52,584 nt of DNA from Pseudomonas putida (GCF_028682175.1 NZ_JANHKS010000041.1:1-52584), one strand, 5' to 3'. Positions 40,180-49,340 are shown, numbered from the stretch's first letter. The notes: generated by a model from the sequence alone, not told the origin. Made by a program: numbers and translations.

Positions 40180-41193
40180 CTAGCCCATGTGCGAGCCATG
40201 CACATCCACCAGCCACTGCGGAATGCGCTGCTCCAGGTAATAACTCGGTGTCCTGATCGAGCCACCGACAAAGCCCACGTGCCCGCCCTTGTTCTGCAAA
40301 TCGAACTCGGTGCTGGACGACAGTTCGCTGGCATCGGGCAGGCTGTGCCTGAACACGAACGGGTCGTCCAACGCCTGCACCAACAGGGTCGGGGTGCGAA
40401 TCGCTCCGAGAAAGTAGCGGCTGGAGGCCCGGCGGTAATAGTCGTGGGCGTCGAGAAAGCCGTTCAACGGCGCGGTGACCTTGCCGTCGAACTCCCAGAA
40501 GGTGCGCAGGTTCTCCAGCGAGCCCAGCGCCGCCAGTTCCGCCAGCCCCTCGCTCAGGCCTTCATGCTGGAAGCGCCGTTGCTTGTCGCGGATATAGCCG
40601 ACCATCTCGCGCATGAAATGCCGCTGGTAGACCTTGGAAAATCCCTGGCCAATGCGGTCGGCGCATTCATCCAGGCGAAACGGCACCGACACCGCAGCCG
40701 CCCCTTGCAGGTGGCTGTCCAGGCCCGATTCGCCAAGGTGCTTGAGCAGGATGTTGCCGCCCAGCGAATAGCCAACCGCATACAGCGGCGCCAGTGGCCG
40801 GGCGGTACGGATGTGATCGATAACGGCGGCCAGGTCTTCGCTGGCGCCTGAATGGTAGCTGCGCGGCAGCAGGTTCGGTTCGCCCGAGCAGCCACGCCAG
40901 TTCAGCGCAGCGCTGGTCCAGCCCCGTTTGGCCATGGCCTGTTGCAGGCCGGCCACATATGGCGAGTTGGAAGAACCGGTCAGCCCGTGCAAGACCAGCA
41001 CGACCGGCACTTTGGCGTCATGGGGACCATGCCAGTCGATGTCGAGAAAGTCGCCGTCTTCGAGCCAGATGCGTTCGCGGCGGCGCTCCAGATGAACGGT
41101 CTTGCGCCACAGCGGCCCCCACAGGGTTTGCAGGTGAGGGTTGCCCAGGCCGGTCGCCGGAACGAACGGGCGGCTGTCAGTGAGCGGTGCCAC
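40180..41193 (-). CDS. YheT-family alpha/beta hydrolase
   Basis: A 337-residue serine hydrolase of the AB hydrolase-4 (YheT/ABHD1-3) group. It has the oxyanion region VVLVLHGLTGSSNSPYV, NWRGCSGEPN, nucleophile S143 in GYSLGGNILLKHLG, the acid region LLVQALDDPFV and the histidine in NKGGHVGFVGG. All triad elements are present. The substrate is unknown; related enzymes act on esters or lipids. It starts inside the 3' end of rsmD (17-bp overlap) and ends the M16-M16-rsmD operon. Confidence 0.9.
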   Translation of the reverse strand: MAPLTDSRPFVPATGLGNPHLQTLWGPLWRKTVHLERRRERIWLEDGDFLDIDWHGPHDAKVPVVLVLHGLTGSSNSPYVAGLQQAMAKRGWTSAALNWRGCSGEPNLLPRSYHSGASEDLAAVIDHIRTARPLAPLYAVGYSLGGNILLKHLGESGLDSHLQGAAAVSVPFRLDECADRIGQGFSKVYQRHFMREMVGYIRDKQRRFQHEGLSEGLAELAALGSLENLRTFWEFDGKVTAPLNGFLDAHDYYRRASSRYFLGAIRTPTLLVQALDDPFVFRHSLPDASELSSSTEFDLQNKGGHVGFVGGSIRTPSYYLEQRIPQWLVDVHGSHMG

Positions 41194-41797
41194 TTCGTTC
41201 CCACAGTGCGTAGTACACCTGGCCAGCCTTCTTCTCCCGATGCAGGCGCCAGTTGCCCGGCATGCCCAGCGTCGAAGGCGCGGTTTCGCTCTCGGTGTAG
41301 ATCCAGGCGTCGTCGGCCAGCCAGTTGCGTTCCTCCAGCAGGGTGCAGGCAGGGGCCAGCAGGTTCTGGTGGAACGGCGGGTCGAGGAAGATCACGTCGA
41401 ACTGTTCAGCCGGCTGTGTCTCCAGGTAACGCAAGGCATCGCCTGTGGACGTCTTGCCCACGGTGCAGCGCAAGGTGCCCAGGTGCTCGCGCAGGCTGGA
41501 AATGGCGGCAGAGTTGGTGTCCAGCGCCAGGCCCATGCTCGCACCGCGTGACAGCGCTTCGAGGTAGAGCGCGCCGCTGCCGGCGAACGGATCGAGCACG
41601 CGAGCGCCCTCGATATAAGGCGCCAGCCAGTTGAACAGGGTTTCACGTACCCGGTCCGGCGTCGGGCGCAGGCCCGGGCCGTCAGGGAAACTCAGACGCC
41701 GACTGCGCCATTCGCCGCCGATGATCCGCAGTTGGCCAAGGCCCGTGTGAATTTTGTGGCCTTTGTGGATACGCGGCGGCTTGGAAGTCGAGGTCAT
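41177..41797 (-). CDS. rsmD: 16S rRNA (guanine966-N2)-methyltransferase
   Basis: A 206-residue SAM-dependent methyltransferase that makes m2G966 in 16S rRNA. Motifs: GQLRIIGGEWRSRRLSFPDGPGLRPTPDRVRETLFNWL, the SAM loop VLDPFAGSGALYLEALSRGA, and catalytic DPPF in DVIFLDPPFHQN. Its ATG shares one base with the stop of the upstream M16 gene (TGATG), consistent with translational coupling. Confidence 0.96.
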   Translation of the reverse strand: MTSTSKPPRIHKGHKIHTGLGQLRIIGGEWRSRRLSFPDGPGLRPTPDRVRETLFNWLAPYIEGARVLDPFAGSGALYLEALSRGASMGLALDTNSAAISSLREHLGTLRCTVGKTSTGDALRYLETQPAEQFDVIFLDPPFHQNLLAPACTLLEERNWLADDAWIYTESETAPSTLGMPGNWRLHREKKAGQVYYALWERSGTAH

Positions 41798-43305
41798 CAG
41801 TGCTCCGGAACGCCGAGGGGTTGCTCGGCAGGTCTATCAGTAGGGGGTGGCAGAGGCTTCTGCGGGACGGTGGGACCGGCGGTCACGACGACCAGCTTGT
41901 CAACGTCCAGGTGTTTGTTCATTACAGCCTTGATCTGCTCGACCGTAACGCTCTGAGACTGCGTCATGAAATCTTCGAGGTAGCTCAGGGGCAGATTATA
42001 GAAGCCAATGGCACCCAATTGGCCAACGATGGCCGAGTTGCTCGCGGTCGAGAGCGGGAAGCTGCCCGCCAGTTCGCGCTTGGCGTCGTCCAGTTCCTTC
42101 TGGGTAGGGCCGTTGGCAAGGAAGTCGCGGGTGATGTCCTTGACCAGCTTGAGGGTGTTTTCACTCAGTTCGGCGCGGGTCTGCAGGCCGATCATGAAAG
42201 GCCCCTGGGCCTGCATCGGGGTGAAGCCCGACGAAACGCCGTAGGTCAGGCCGCGCTTTTCACGCACTTCGGTCATCAGGCGGCTGCCGAAGCCGCCGCC
42301 GCCGAGGATCGAGTTGCCCAGCGACAGCGCGGCGTAATCGGGGTCGGCGCGGTCGATGCCCAGCTCGGCCAGCATCAGGTGAGTCTGCTTGGACGGGAAC
42401 TCGATATGGGTATCGCCCGGCTGGGGCGCGGTCGGCGCGACGGTTTTCGCCAGTGCCGGGCCTTTTGGCAGCGAGGCCGAGACCTGCGCCGCGACAGCTT
42501 CGGCATCGGCGCGAGACAAATCGCCCACCAGCGCGATCACCGCGTTGCCAGCGGCATAAGCCTTGGCGTGAAAGGCCTTGAGCTGCGCCAGGGTGATCGG
42601 CGTGATGCTCTTGGCGGTGCCCATGCTCGGGTGCGCGTAGGGGTGATCGCCATACAGGCGCTTGAACAGCTCGTCGCCCGCCAGCTTGCCGGGGTTCTGC
42701 TTCTGATATTCGAAGCTGGCCAGCAGCTGGTTCTTGATACGCGCCAGCGAGTCGGACGGGAAGGTCGGCTTGCCCACCACTTCCGAGAACAGCTTCAAGG
42801 CCGGATCGCGTTTGTCGGGCGCGCTCAGGCTGCGCAGCGAGGCGATGGCCATGTCGCGATAGGAGCCGTTGTTGAAGTCGGCACCCAGGCCTTCGAAACC
42901 TTCGGCGATGGCGCCGACGTTCTTGCCTTTGACGCCCTCGTTGAGCATGGCGTTGGTGATCAGTGCGATGCCCGGTGTGGCGCCATCCTGGCTGCTGCCT
43001 GCGGCGAACAGCAGGCGCATGTCGAACATGGGCAGTTCGTGGGCTTCGACGAACAGCACGCGGGCGCCTTCGGCGGTGTTCCACGACTGGATGTTCAAGG
43101 TGCGCCTGGCAGGTGCCTTGCCGTCCAGTTCCTTGAGGGTTTCAAGCCTGGAGGCCGCCTTGTCGATGGCCTTCGGTGTTTCTGCAGGTGCCTGGGTGGC
43201 CTCCTCGGCAAAGGTCTGGGTGGCGCCGAACAGCCCGAGGGTGACGGCCAACAGCAGAGCAGGGGCCCGCTTCAGTGCGAAGCGTGTCTCGATGCGCCGG
43301 GTCAT
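41797..43305 (-). CDS. M16-family peptidase homologue lacking the zinc motif
   Basis: A 502-residue exported protein with signal peptide MTRRIETRFALKRAPALLLAVTLGLFGATQTFAEE. The M16 fold is evident (VEAHELPMFDMRLLFAAGSSQDGATPGIALITNAMLNEGVKG), but the HxxEH metal site is replaced by ITNAMLNEG, so it should not bind catalytic zinc. The C-terminal part keeps the substrate-contact region REKRGLTYGVSSGF. It overlaps the active M16 gene by 4 bp. A heterodimer with that protein, as in other M16B pairs, is the likely arrangement. Confidence 0.9.
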   Translation of the reverse strand: MTRRIETRFALKRAPALLLAVTLGLFGATQTFAEEATQAPAETPKAIDKAASRLETLKELDGKAPARRTLNIQSWNTAEGARVLFVEAHELPMFDMRLLFAAGSSQDGATPGIALITNAMLNEGVKGKNVGAIAEGFEGLGADFNNGSYRDMAIASLRSLSAPDKRDPALKLFSEVVGKPTFPSDSLARIKNQLLASFEYQKQNPGKLAGDELFKRLYGDHPYAHPSMGTAKSITPITLAQLKAFHAKAYAAGNAVIALVGDLSRADAEAVAAQVSASLPKGPALAKTVAPTAPQPGDTHIEFPSKQTHLMLAELGIDRADPDYAALSLGNSILGGGGFGSRLMTEVREKRGLTYGVSSGFTPMQAQGPFMIGLQTRAELSENTLKLVKDITRDFLANGPTQKELDDAKRELAGSFPLSTASNSAIVGQLGAIGFYNLPLSYLEDFMTQSQSVTVEQIKAVMNKHLDVDKLVVVTAGPTVPQKPLPPPTDRPAEQPLGVPEH

Positions 43306-44654
43306 TGGGCTTTCTCCTCTGGCAGTACGTGCGCGACGGCCAGGCGTTCGCGGGTGAAATAAGTGCGTGCGGCTTTCTGGATGTCTTCGGGCGTGACGCT
43401 TTGCAGGTCAGTCAGCTCCCGGTCGATCAGTCGCCACGACAGGCCGACGGTTTCCAGCTCGCCGATGGTGCTGGCCTGGCTGGTGATCGAATCCCGCTCG
43501 TACACCAGGCCGGCAATGACCTGGGCACGAACCCGCTCGAGCTCTTCCTTGGTCGGCGGCTTGTTCTTCAGCTCATCGAGCAGGCGCCAGATGCCGGCTT
43601 CGGTGTCCGCCAGGGTTTTCTTCTTCTGCATGTTCGGCGTGGCGCTGATGGTGAACAGGCTGTCGCCACGGGAGTAGGCGTCATAGCTGGACGACGCGCC
43701 GGTAACCAGCTCCTCGCCACGCTCGAGACGGGTCGGAATGCGGGCACTGTAGCCGCCGTCGAGCAGGGCGGAAATCAGACGCAGGGCATTGACCGACTGC
43801 GGGTCGGTTGCGGTGGACAGGCTCGGCACGTTGAAGCCGTACATCAGGCTGGGCATCTGGGTGGCCACATGCACGGTAATCTGGCGCAAGCCGGGCTCGG
43901 CCAGCTCCAGCGGTTTTTTCGACGGCGGAACGTCACGGCGCGGGATCGGCCCGAAGAAGCGCTCGGCCAGGGCCTTCACTTCGTCGGGTTTCACGTCGCC
44001 GACCACCACCAGCGTGGCGTTGTTGGGGACATACCAGGATTCGTACCAGTGGCGCAGCTCCTGGACGGTCATGCGGTCCAGGTCGGCCATCCAGCCGATG
44101 GTCGGCGTGTGGTAGCCGCTGGCCGGGTAGGCGATGGCCTTGAAGCGCTCGTAGGCCTTGGCGTTGGGCTTGTCATCGGTGCGCAGGCGGCGCTCTTCCT
44201 TGATGACTTCGATTTCCCGGGCGAATTCTTCAGGCGGCAGGCGCAGGCTGGCCATGCGGTCGGCTTCCAGCTCGAAGGCCACGCTCAGGCGGTCCCGGGC
44301 CAGCACCTGGTAATAAGCGGTGTAGTCGTCACTGGTGAAGGCGTTCTCTTCGGCGCCCAGGTCACGCAGGATCAATGAGGCTTCACCGGGGCCGGCCTTG
44401 GAGCTGCCCTTGAACATCATGTGTTCCAGTGCATGGGACAGGCCGGTCTGGCCGGGCGTCTCGTAGCTGGAGCCGACTTTGTACCAGACCTGGGACACCA
44501 CGACCGGGGCGCGGTGATCTTCGCGCACGACGACCTTCAGGCCGTTTTCCAGCGTGAACTCGGAAGTGGGTTGAGGATCGGCGGCCATGGCTGCGAGGGG
44601 CAAACACAATGTGCCGAGCAGAAGGCCTGCGGCACGGCGGGCGAGAGCATTCAT
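43302..44654 (-). CDS. M16-family zinc peptidase (active subunit)
   Basis: A 450-residue periplasmic zinc peptidase. A signal peptide is followed by FTLENGLKVVVREDHRAPVVVSQVWYKVGSSYETPGQTGLSHALEHMMFKGS, with inverted zinc motif H74-x-x-E77-H78. A downstream acidic segment near ENAFTSDDYTAYY provides the third ligand region. It is first in the minus-strand operon and coupled to the zinc-less homologue. It corresponds to P. aeruginosa PA0372 by gene order. The substrate is unknown. Confidence 0.92.
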   Translation of the reverse strand: MNALARRAAGLLLGTLCLPLAAMAADPQPTSEFTLENGLKVVVREDHRAPVVVSQVWYKVGSSYETPGQTGLSHALEHMMFKGSSKAGPGEASLILRDLGAEENAFTSDDYTAYYQVLARDRLSVAFELEADRMASLRLPPEEFAREIEVIKEERRLRTDDKPNAKAYERFKAIAYPASGYHTPTIGWMADLDRMTVQELRHWYESWYVPNNATLVVVGDVKPDEVKALAERFFGPIPRRDVPPSKKPLELAEPGLRQITVHVATQMPSLMYGFNVPSLSTATDPQSVNALRLISALLDGGYSARIPTRLERGEELVTGASSSYDAYSRGDSLFTISATPNMQKKKTLADTEAGIWRLLDELKNKPPTKEELERVRAQVIAGLVYERDSITSQASTIGELETVGLSWRLIDRELTDLQSVTPEDIQKAARTYFTRERLAVAHVLPEEKAQ

Positions 44655-44910
44655 TCGTAATTTGAACCTTCGAGACGGCCTGCGTGAACTTAGCGTCGGC
44701 GGGCGCGGGGGTGTTAGGATAGCGACCAGTTTGCTCGCCGACCATGGCTAAGACGTAGGACTCTTCGTCTAGGGCCGCAAGGCGATGCCTAAATGGCGTG
44801 AACGGTAGGGCGTTTGCTGAACAAGCGCGCCCGATTACAGTCTGTTTCGCATACAGAATTTTTCAGAGGCGCCGGTCTGGCGCGTCGCTACCTTGAGATA
44901 GCCGTCCTCC

Positions 44911-46470
44911 ATGTTTGGTTCCAACGACGACAAGAAGACCCCAGCCCCGGCTGGAGAGAAGAAAGGCCTGTTCGGATGGCTGCGCAAGAAGCCGCAGGAA
45001 ACCGTCGCCGAGCAGCCCAAGGACTTGCCCGCAGCAGCGCCTGAGCCAGTCGCCGAGTCGACGCCGCCCGTTGCTGAGCCGCAGATCGCCCCGCCAATTC
45101 CCCCAGCGCCAGCGCCTCAGATCACTGCGGCCTTCGAAGCCCCAGCGCCGGTCATCGAGCAGCCAGCGGGCGAGCCGTGGCTGAAACTGCCGGTCGCTGA
45201 AGAGCCGGTGGCGCTGACTGACGAAGCCGAGCCCCACGTCACTCCGCAGATTCCGGCGTACACCGCGTCCCACGTGCAGCCAGAGGCCGTCGAGCCTGCC
45301 CCGGTGCAAGTGCCGCCGTCGGTCGAGCCTACACCCGTTGCCACGCCTGACCCTATCGCGGCTGACGACTTGCCAGCCTTGTCCCAGCCAGCGCCGCTTG
45401 CCGCACCGGTTGCTGTCGCGCCTGTCGCAGCTCCAGTTGCTCCAGTTGCTCCAGTTGCTCCAGTTGCTCCAGTTGCCCCGGTAACCCAGCCAGCACCTGT
45501 CGTGGTCGAGGCTCAGCCTCAGCCAGTCGAGCCCAAGCAGCCGGGCTTCTTCGCCCGCCTCAAGCAAGGCCTGTCCAAGACCAGCGCCAGCCTGGGCGAG
45601 GGCATGGCCAGCCTGTTCCTGGGCAAGAAGGCCATCGACGACGACATGCTCGACGAGCTGGAGACCCGGTTGCTGACCGCCGACGTCGGTGTGGAGGCAA
45701 CGTCGCTGATCGTGCGCAACCTGACGCAAAAAGTGGCACGTAAACAACTGACCGACAGCGACGCGCTGTACAAATCGCTGCAGGCCGAGCTGACCGAAAT
45801 GCTCAAGCCGGTCGAAGCGCCGCTGGTGATCGAACAGCAGCACAAGCCGTTCGTTATTCTGGTGGTCGGCGTCAACGGCGCCGGCAAGACCACCACCATC
45901 GGCAAGCTGGCGAAGAAACTCCAGCTGGAAGGCAAGAAGGTCATGCTGGCCGCGGGCGATACGTTCCGCGCCGCCGCCGTCGAGCAATTGCAGGTCTGGG
46001 GCGAGCGCAACAAAATCCCGGTCATCGCCCAGCACACCGGCGCCGACTCCGCATCGGTCATCTTCGACGCCGTGCAGGCCGCCAAGGCCCGTGGCATCGA
46101 CGTGTTGATCGCCGACACGGCCGGTCGCCTGCACACCAAAGACAACCTGATGGAAGAGCTGAAAAAGGTCCGCCGGGTCATCGGCAAGCTGGATGAAGCC
46201 GCGCCTCACGAAGTGCTGCTGGTGCTGGATGCCGGTACCGGGCAGAACGCCATTAGCCAGGCCAAGCAGTTCAACCAGACCGTGAACCTGACCGGCCTTG
46301 CCCTGACCAAGCTCGACGGCACCGCCAAGGGTGGCGTGATCTTCGCCCTGGCCAAGCAGTTCGGGCTGCCGATTCGCTACATCGGTGTCGGTGAAGGCAT
46401 CGACGATTTGCGGACTTTCGAGGCCGAACCCTTTGTTCAGGCCCTATTCGCCGAGCGGGAGCGCACATGA
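44911..46470 (+). CDS. ftsY: Signal recognition particle receptor FtsY
   Basis: SRP receptor GTPase that delivers inner-membrane proteins to the translocon. 519 residues. A long N-terminal A domain (about 1-205) rich in Ala/Pro/Glu includes five tandem APV repeats encoded by a perfect 9-bp DNA repeat. The NG domain follows: GVNGAGKTTTIGKL (K326), GDTFRAAAVEQL, DTAGRLHTKDNLMEEL, LTKLDGTAKGG and the C-terminal RYIGVGEGIDDLRTFEAEPFVQALF. It heads the ftsY-ftsE-ftsX group; its stop overlaps the ftsE ATG. Confidence 0.97.
   Translation: MFGSNDDKKTPAPAGEKKGLFGWLRKKPQETVAEQPKDLPAAAPEPVAESTPPVAEPQIAPPIPPAPAPQITAAFEAPAPVIEQPAGEPWLKLPVAEEPVALTDEAEPHVTPQIPAYTASHVQPEAVEPAPVQVPPSVEPTPVATPDPIAADDLPALSQPAPLAAPVAVAPVAAPVAPVAPVAPVAPVAPVTQPAPVVVEAQPQPVEPKQPGFFARLKQGLSKTSASLGEGMASLFLGKKAIDDDMLDELETRLLTADVGVEATSLIVRNLTQKVARKQLTDSDALYKSLQAELTEMLKPVEAPLVIEQQHKPFVILVVGVNGAGKTTTIGKLAKKLQLEGKKVMLAAGDTFRAAAVEQLQVWGERNKIPVIAQHTGADSASVIFDAVQAAKARGIDVLIADTAGRLHTKDNLMEELKKVRRVIGKLDEAAPHEVLLVLDAGTGQNAISQAKQFNQTVNLTGLALTKLDGTAKGGVIFALAKQFGLPIRYIGVGEGIDDLRTFEAEPFVQALFAERERT
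45430..45474 (+). repeat. Five-copy 9-bp tandem repeat inside ftsY
   Basis: GCTCCAGTT occurs five times in perfect tandem, each unit coding Ala-Pro-Val in the FtsY linker. Neighbouring APV codons are written differently (GCACCGGTT, GCGCCTGTC), so the perfect block looks recently expanded by slippage. Confidence 0.95.
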
Positions 46471-47138
46471 TTCGTTTCGAACAGGTCGGTAAACGCTATC
46501 CGAACGGACACGTCGGCTTGCATGAGCTGAGCTTTCGAGTGCGTCGTGGCGAGTTTCTGTTTGTAACCGGCCACTCCGGTGCCGGTAAAAGTACCCTGCT
46601 GCGCCTGTTGCTGGCGATGGAGCGCCCGACTTCCGGCAAGCTGCTGCTGGCCGGGCAGGACCTGGGCCAGATCAGCAACGCGCAGATCCCATTCCTGCGT
46701 CGCCAGATCGGCGTGGTGTTCCAGAACCACCAGTTGCTGTTCGACCGCACGGTGTTCAACAACGTCGCGCTTCCTCTGCAGATTCTCGGCCTGTCCAAGG
46801 CCGAAGTGACCAAGCGCGTCGACTCGGCGCTGGAGCGCGTGGCGCTGTCCGACAAGGCCGAGCTGTACCCTGGTGACTTGTCCACAGGACAGCAGCAGCG
46901 CGTCGGCATCGCTCGCGCCATCGTTCACCGCCCGGCCTTGCTGCTGGCGGACGAACCGACCGGTAACCTCGACCCACGGCTGGCGGCAGAAATCATGGGT
47001 GTTTTCGAAGATATCAATCGCCTGGGCACCAGCGTGCTGATCGCCAGTCACGACCTGGCCCTGATCGCACGCATGCGCCATCGCATGCTGACCCTGCAAC
47101 GCGGCCGACTGATCGGTGACGGGGAGGCCAGCGCATGA
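46467..47138 (+). CDS. ftsE: Cell division ATPase FtsE
   Basis: A 223-residue ABC ATPase that with FtsX couples divisome state to periplasmic amidase activation. Walker A GHSGAGKST, Q loop VFQNHQLL, signature LSTGQQQRVGIARA, Walker B LLLADEPTGNLDP and H loop SHD are all present. It starts four bases inside ftsY and ends four bases inside ftsX. Confidence 0.97.
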   Translation: MIRFEQVGKRYPNGHVGLHELSFRVRRGEFLFVTGHSGAGKSTLLRLLLAMERPTSGKLLLAGQDLGQISNAQIPFLRRQIGVVFQNHQLLFDRTVFNNVALPLQILGLSKAEVTKRVDSALERVALSDKAELYPGDLSTGQQQRVGIARAIVHRPALLLADEPTGNLDPRLAAEIMGVFEDINRLGTSVLIASHDLALIARMRHRMLTLQRGRLIGDGEASA

Positions 47139-48160
47139 GCGCCACTCGTAGCCCTAAAGTGTCCGAGCGTGTCGCACCCAAGGTGGCCGAACCTGCGCCG
47201 CCGAAGAAAAAGAAACACGATGATGACGACGGCCCCGGCTTCGGCCAGCTTTTCCACGCCTGGATAGAAGCTCACCGTTCGAGCCTGCTGGACAGCTTGC
47301 GTCGCCTGGGCAAGCAGCCGATCGGCAGCTTTTTCACCTGCCTGGTGATGGCGGTAGCGTTAAGCCTGCCGATGGGCCTGTCGTTGCTGCTGAGCAACGT
47401 CGAGCGTCTTGGCGGCTCCTGGCAGCGCGCGGCGCAAATCTCGCTTTATTTGCAACTGGATGCTTCGTCGGCAGAAGGTCAGGGTCTGGTGACCCAGATC
47501 AAGGAAATGCCCGGAGTCGCCGAAGCCGAGTACATCAGCCGCGATCAGGCGCTGAACGAGTTCCAGCAGCAGTCCGGCCTGGGGGAAGCCCTCAAGGAAC
47601 TGCCGGAGAACCCGCTGCCGGGCGTGGTGCTGGTCACGCCGCAGGAAGTTGACAAGGCCGCGCTGGAGGCATTACGTACACGTCTTGCCGAGTTGCCGAA
47701 GGTGCAGCAGGCCCAGCTGGATCTGGTCTGGGTCGAGCGCCTGGCGGCGATTCTCAAGCTGGGTGACCGCTTTGTCTTCGGGCTCACGGTGCTGTTGGTC
47801 GGTGCGCTGTTGCTGGTGATTGGTAACACCATCCGTCTGCACATCGAGAACCGTCGTACGGAAATCGAGGTCATCAAACTGGTGGGCGGTACTGACAGCT
47901 ACGTGCGCAGGCCCTTCCTCTATATGGGGGCGATCTACGGCCTGGGCGCAGGGATCTTCGCCTGGGGCGTGCTGGCCTTTGGCCTGGACTGGCTGAACGA
48001 TGCGGTAATCAAGCTGGCGGGGCTGTACGGCAGTGATTTCTCGCTGGCCGGTGTGCCGCCCGCCGACGGTCTGTCGCTCTTGCTTGGGGCCGTGTTGTTG
48101 GGGTATATCGGTGCGTGGATTGCCGTTGCACGCCATTTAAGAGAGCTGGCACCTCGTTGA
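47135..48160 (+). CDS. ftsX: Cell division membrane protein FtsX
   Basis: A 341-residue FtsX-type permease homologue. A charged cytoplasmic N-terminus (PKVAEPAPPKKKKHDDDDG) precedes TM1 (GSFFTCLVMAVALSLPMGLSLLL), the periplasmic FtsX domain (about 85-205), and three C-terminal TMs (FVFGLTVLLVGALLLVIGNTI; FLYMGAIYGLGAGIFAWGVLAFGLDW; LSLLLGAVLLGYIGAWIAVARHL). The extra-long lysine/aspartate-rich start is typical in Pseudomonas. Coupled to ftsE by a 4-bp overlap. Confidence 0.96.
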   Translation: MSATRSPKVSERVAPKVAEPAPPKKKKHDDDDGPGFGQLFHAWIEAHRSSLLDSLRRLGKQPIGSFFTCLVMAVALSLPMGLSLLLSNVERLGGSWQRAAQISLYLQLDASSAEGQGLVTQIKEMPGVAEAEYISRDQALNEFQQQSGLGEALKELPENPLPGVVLVTPQEVDKAALEALRTRLAELPKVQQAQLDLVWVERLAAILKLGDRFVFGLTVLLVGALLLVIGNTIRLHIENRRTEIEVIKLVGGTDSYVRRPFLYMGAIYGLGAGIFAWGVLAFGLDWLNDAVIKLAGLYGSDFSLAGVPPADGLSLLLGAVLLGYIGAWIAVARHLRELAPR

Positions 48161-48225
48161 GTGTTAATGTTCATATAATGTTTTCAGTGTAAATATTGTT
48201 TCATCTATTGACTTTTCAGCTAAGG

Positions 48226-48252
48226 GAACTTGTCTCGCGGTTCCCGGTCAAT
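48226..48252 (+). promoter_or_regulatory. Candidate AlgU (sigma-E-type) promoter of rpoH
   Basis: GAACTT (48226-48231), exactly 16 bp, then TCAAT (48248-48252). This fits the AlgU form GAACTT-N16/17-TCTGA in the -35 fully and in the -10 partly. It would give a leader of about 40 nt with SD AGGAGG. A TATAAT at 48174-48179 may serve a second, vegetative promoter. Confidence 0.55.
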
Positions 48253-48298
48253 TTCGCAGTGCTGAACTGCACGAGTCATGTGTAGGAGGTTTTTTCGT

Positions 48299-49153
48299 AT
48301 GACCAATTCTTTGCAACCTGCTTATGCCCTGGTTCCCGGTGCAAACCTGGAAGCCTATGTGCACACGGTGAACAGCATTCCGCTGCTGACTCCCGAGCAG
48401 GAGCGTGAACTGGCCGAGAGTCTCTATTACGAGCAGAATTTAGAGTCGGCCCGCCAGATGGTGCTCGCCCATCTGCGTTTCGTCGTGCACATCGCACGTA
48501 GCTATTCCGGTTACGGCCTGGCTCAGGCAGATCTGATCCAGGAAGGTAACGTCGGCCTGATGAAGGCTGTAAAACGCTTCAACCCTGAAATGGGCGTTCG
48601 TCTGGTGTCGTTCGCTGTGCACTGGATCAAGGCCGAGATTCACGAGTTCATCCTGCGCAACTGGCGCATCGTGAAAGTCGCCACCACCAAGGCTCAGCGC
48701 AAGCTGTTCTTCAACCTGCGCAGCCAGAAAAAGCGTCTGGCCTGGCTGAACAACGAAGAAGTGCACCGCGTGGCTGAAAGCCTGGGTGTGGAGCCGCGTG
48801 AAGTGCGCGAAATGGAAAGCCGCCTGACCGGCCAGGACATGGCGTTCGACCCGGCAGCCGAAGCTGACGACGACAGCGCATTCCAGTCGCCGGCCAACTA
48901 TCTGGAAGACCATCGCTACGACCCGGCTCGCCAGCTGGAAGATGCCGACTGGACTGACAGCTCGACGGCCAACCTGCACGAAGCGTTGAACGTGCTGGAC
49001 GACCGCAGCCGCGACATCCTCTACCAGCGCTGGCTGGCCGAGGAAAAGGCCACGCTGCACGACCTGGCCGAGAAGTACAACGTGTCTGCCGAGCGTATTC
49101 GTCAGTTGGAAAAGAGCGCGATGAACAAGCTCAAGCTGTCGATTGCCGCGTAA
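48299..49153 (+). CDS. rpoH: RNA polymerase heat-shock sigma factor RpoH (sigma-32)
   Basis: A 284-residue sigma-70-family factor for heat-shock genes. Region 2 is ARQMVLAHLRFVVHIARSYSGYGLAQADLIQEGNVGLMKAVKRFNPEMGVRLVSFAVHWIKAEIHEFIL. The RpoH box QRKLFFNLRSQKK is diagnostic, and region 4 has LHDLAEKYNVSAERIRQLEKSAMNKLK. The start is the ATG after AGGAGG that gives MTNSLQPAYALVPG. A strong terminator follows. Confidence 0.98.
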   Translation: MTNSLQPAYALVPGANLEAYVHTVNSIPLLTPEQERELAESLYYEQNLESARQMVLAHLRFVVHIARSYSGYGLAQADLIQEGNVGLMKAVKRFNPEMGVRLVSFAVHWIKAEIHEFILRNWRIVKVATTKAQRKLFFNLRSQKKRLAWLNNEEVHRVAESLGVEPREVREMESRLTGQDMAFDPAAEADDDSAFQSPANYLEDHRYDPARQLEDADWTDSSTANLHEALNVLDDRSRDILYQRWLAEEKATLHDLAEKYNVSAERIRQLEKSAMNKLKLSIAA

Positions 49154-49170
49154 GCGACAAGCCGCAATGC

Positions 49171-49199
49171 AAAACGCCCCGAGATGATCGGGGCGTTTT
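49171..49199 (+). terminator. Rho-independent terminator of rpoH
   Basis: A 12-bp stem (AAAACGCCCCGA/TCGGGGCGTTTT) with a 5-base loop and trailing T residues, about 20 bp after the rpoH stop. Confidence 0.92.
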
Positions 49200-49221
49200 T
49201 GTTTGTGGGGCTGACGAAGAC

Positions 49222-49312
49222 CTGTAGGAGTGAGCTTGCTCGCGATAGCGGTTTTTCAGTCACTGCCTTGGTGTCTGGTGCGACGCCATCGCGAGCAAGC
49301 TCACTCCTACAG
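49222..49312. repeat. Long REP doublet (REPIN), family A
   Basis: 91-bp unit with GTAG ends outward and spacer AGCGGTTTTTCAG ... GACGCC, between the convergent rpoH and mtgA. Confidence 0.92.
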
Positions 49313-49340
49313 GTTTTGCGCGTGGCTCTAAAAGTTTGGT

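Noticed and set aside
45430..45474. CRISPR-like regular repeat
   Set aside because: The units are directly adjacent with no spacers and lie inside the ftsY coding sequence. The REP doublets elsewhere are inverted pairs at irregular distances, not CRISPR arrays.
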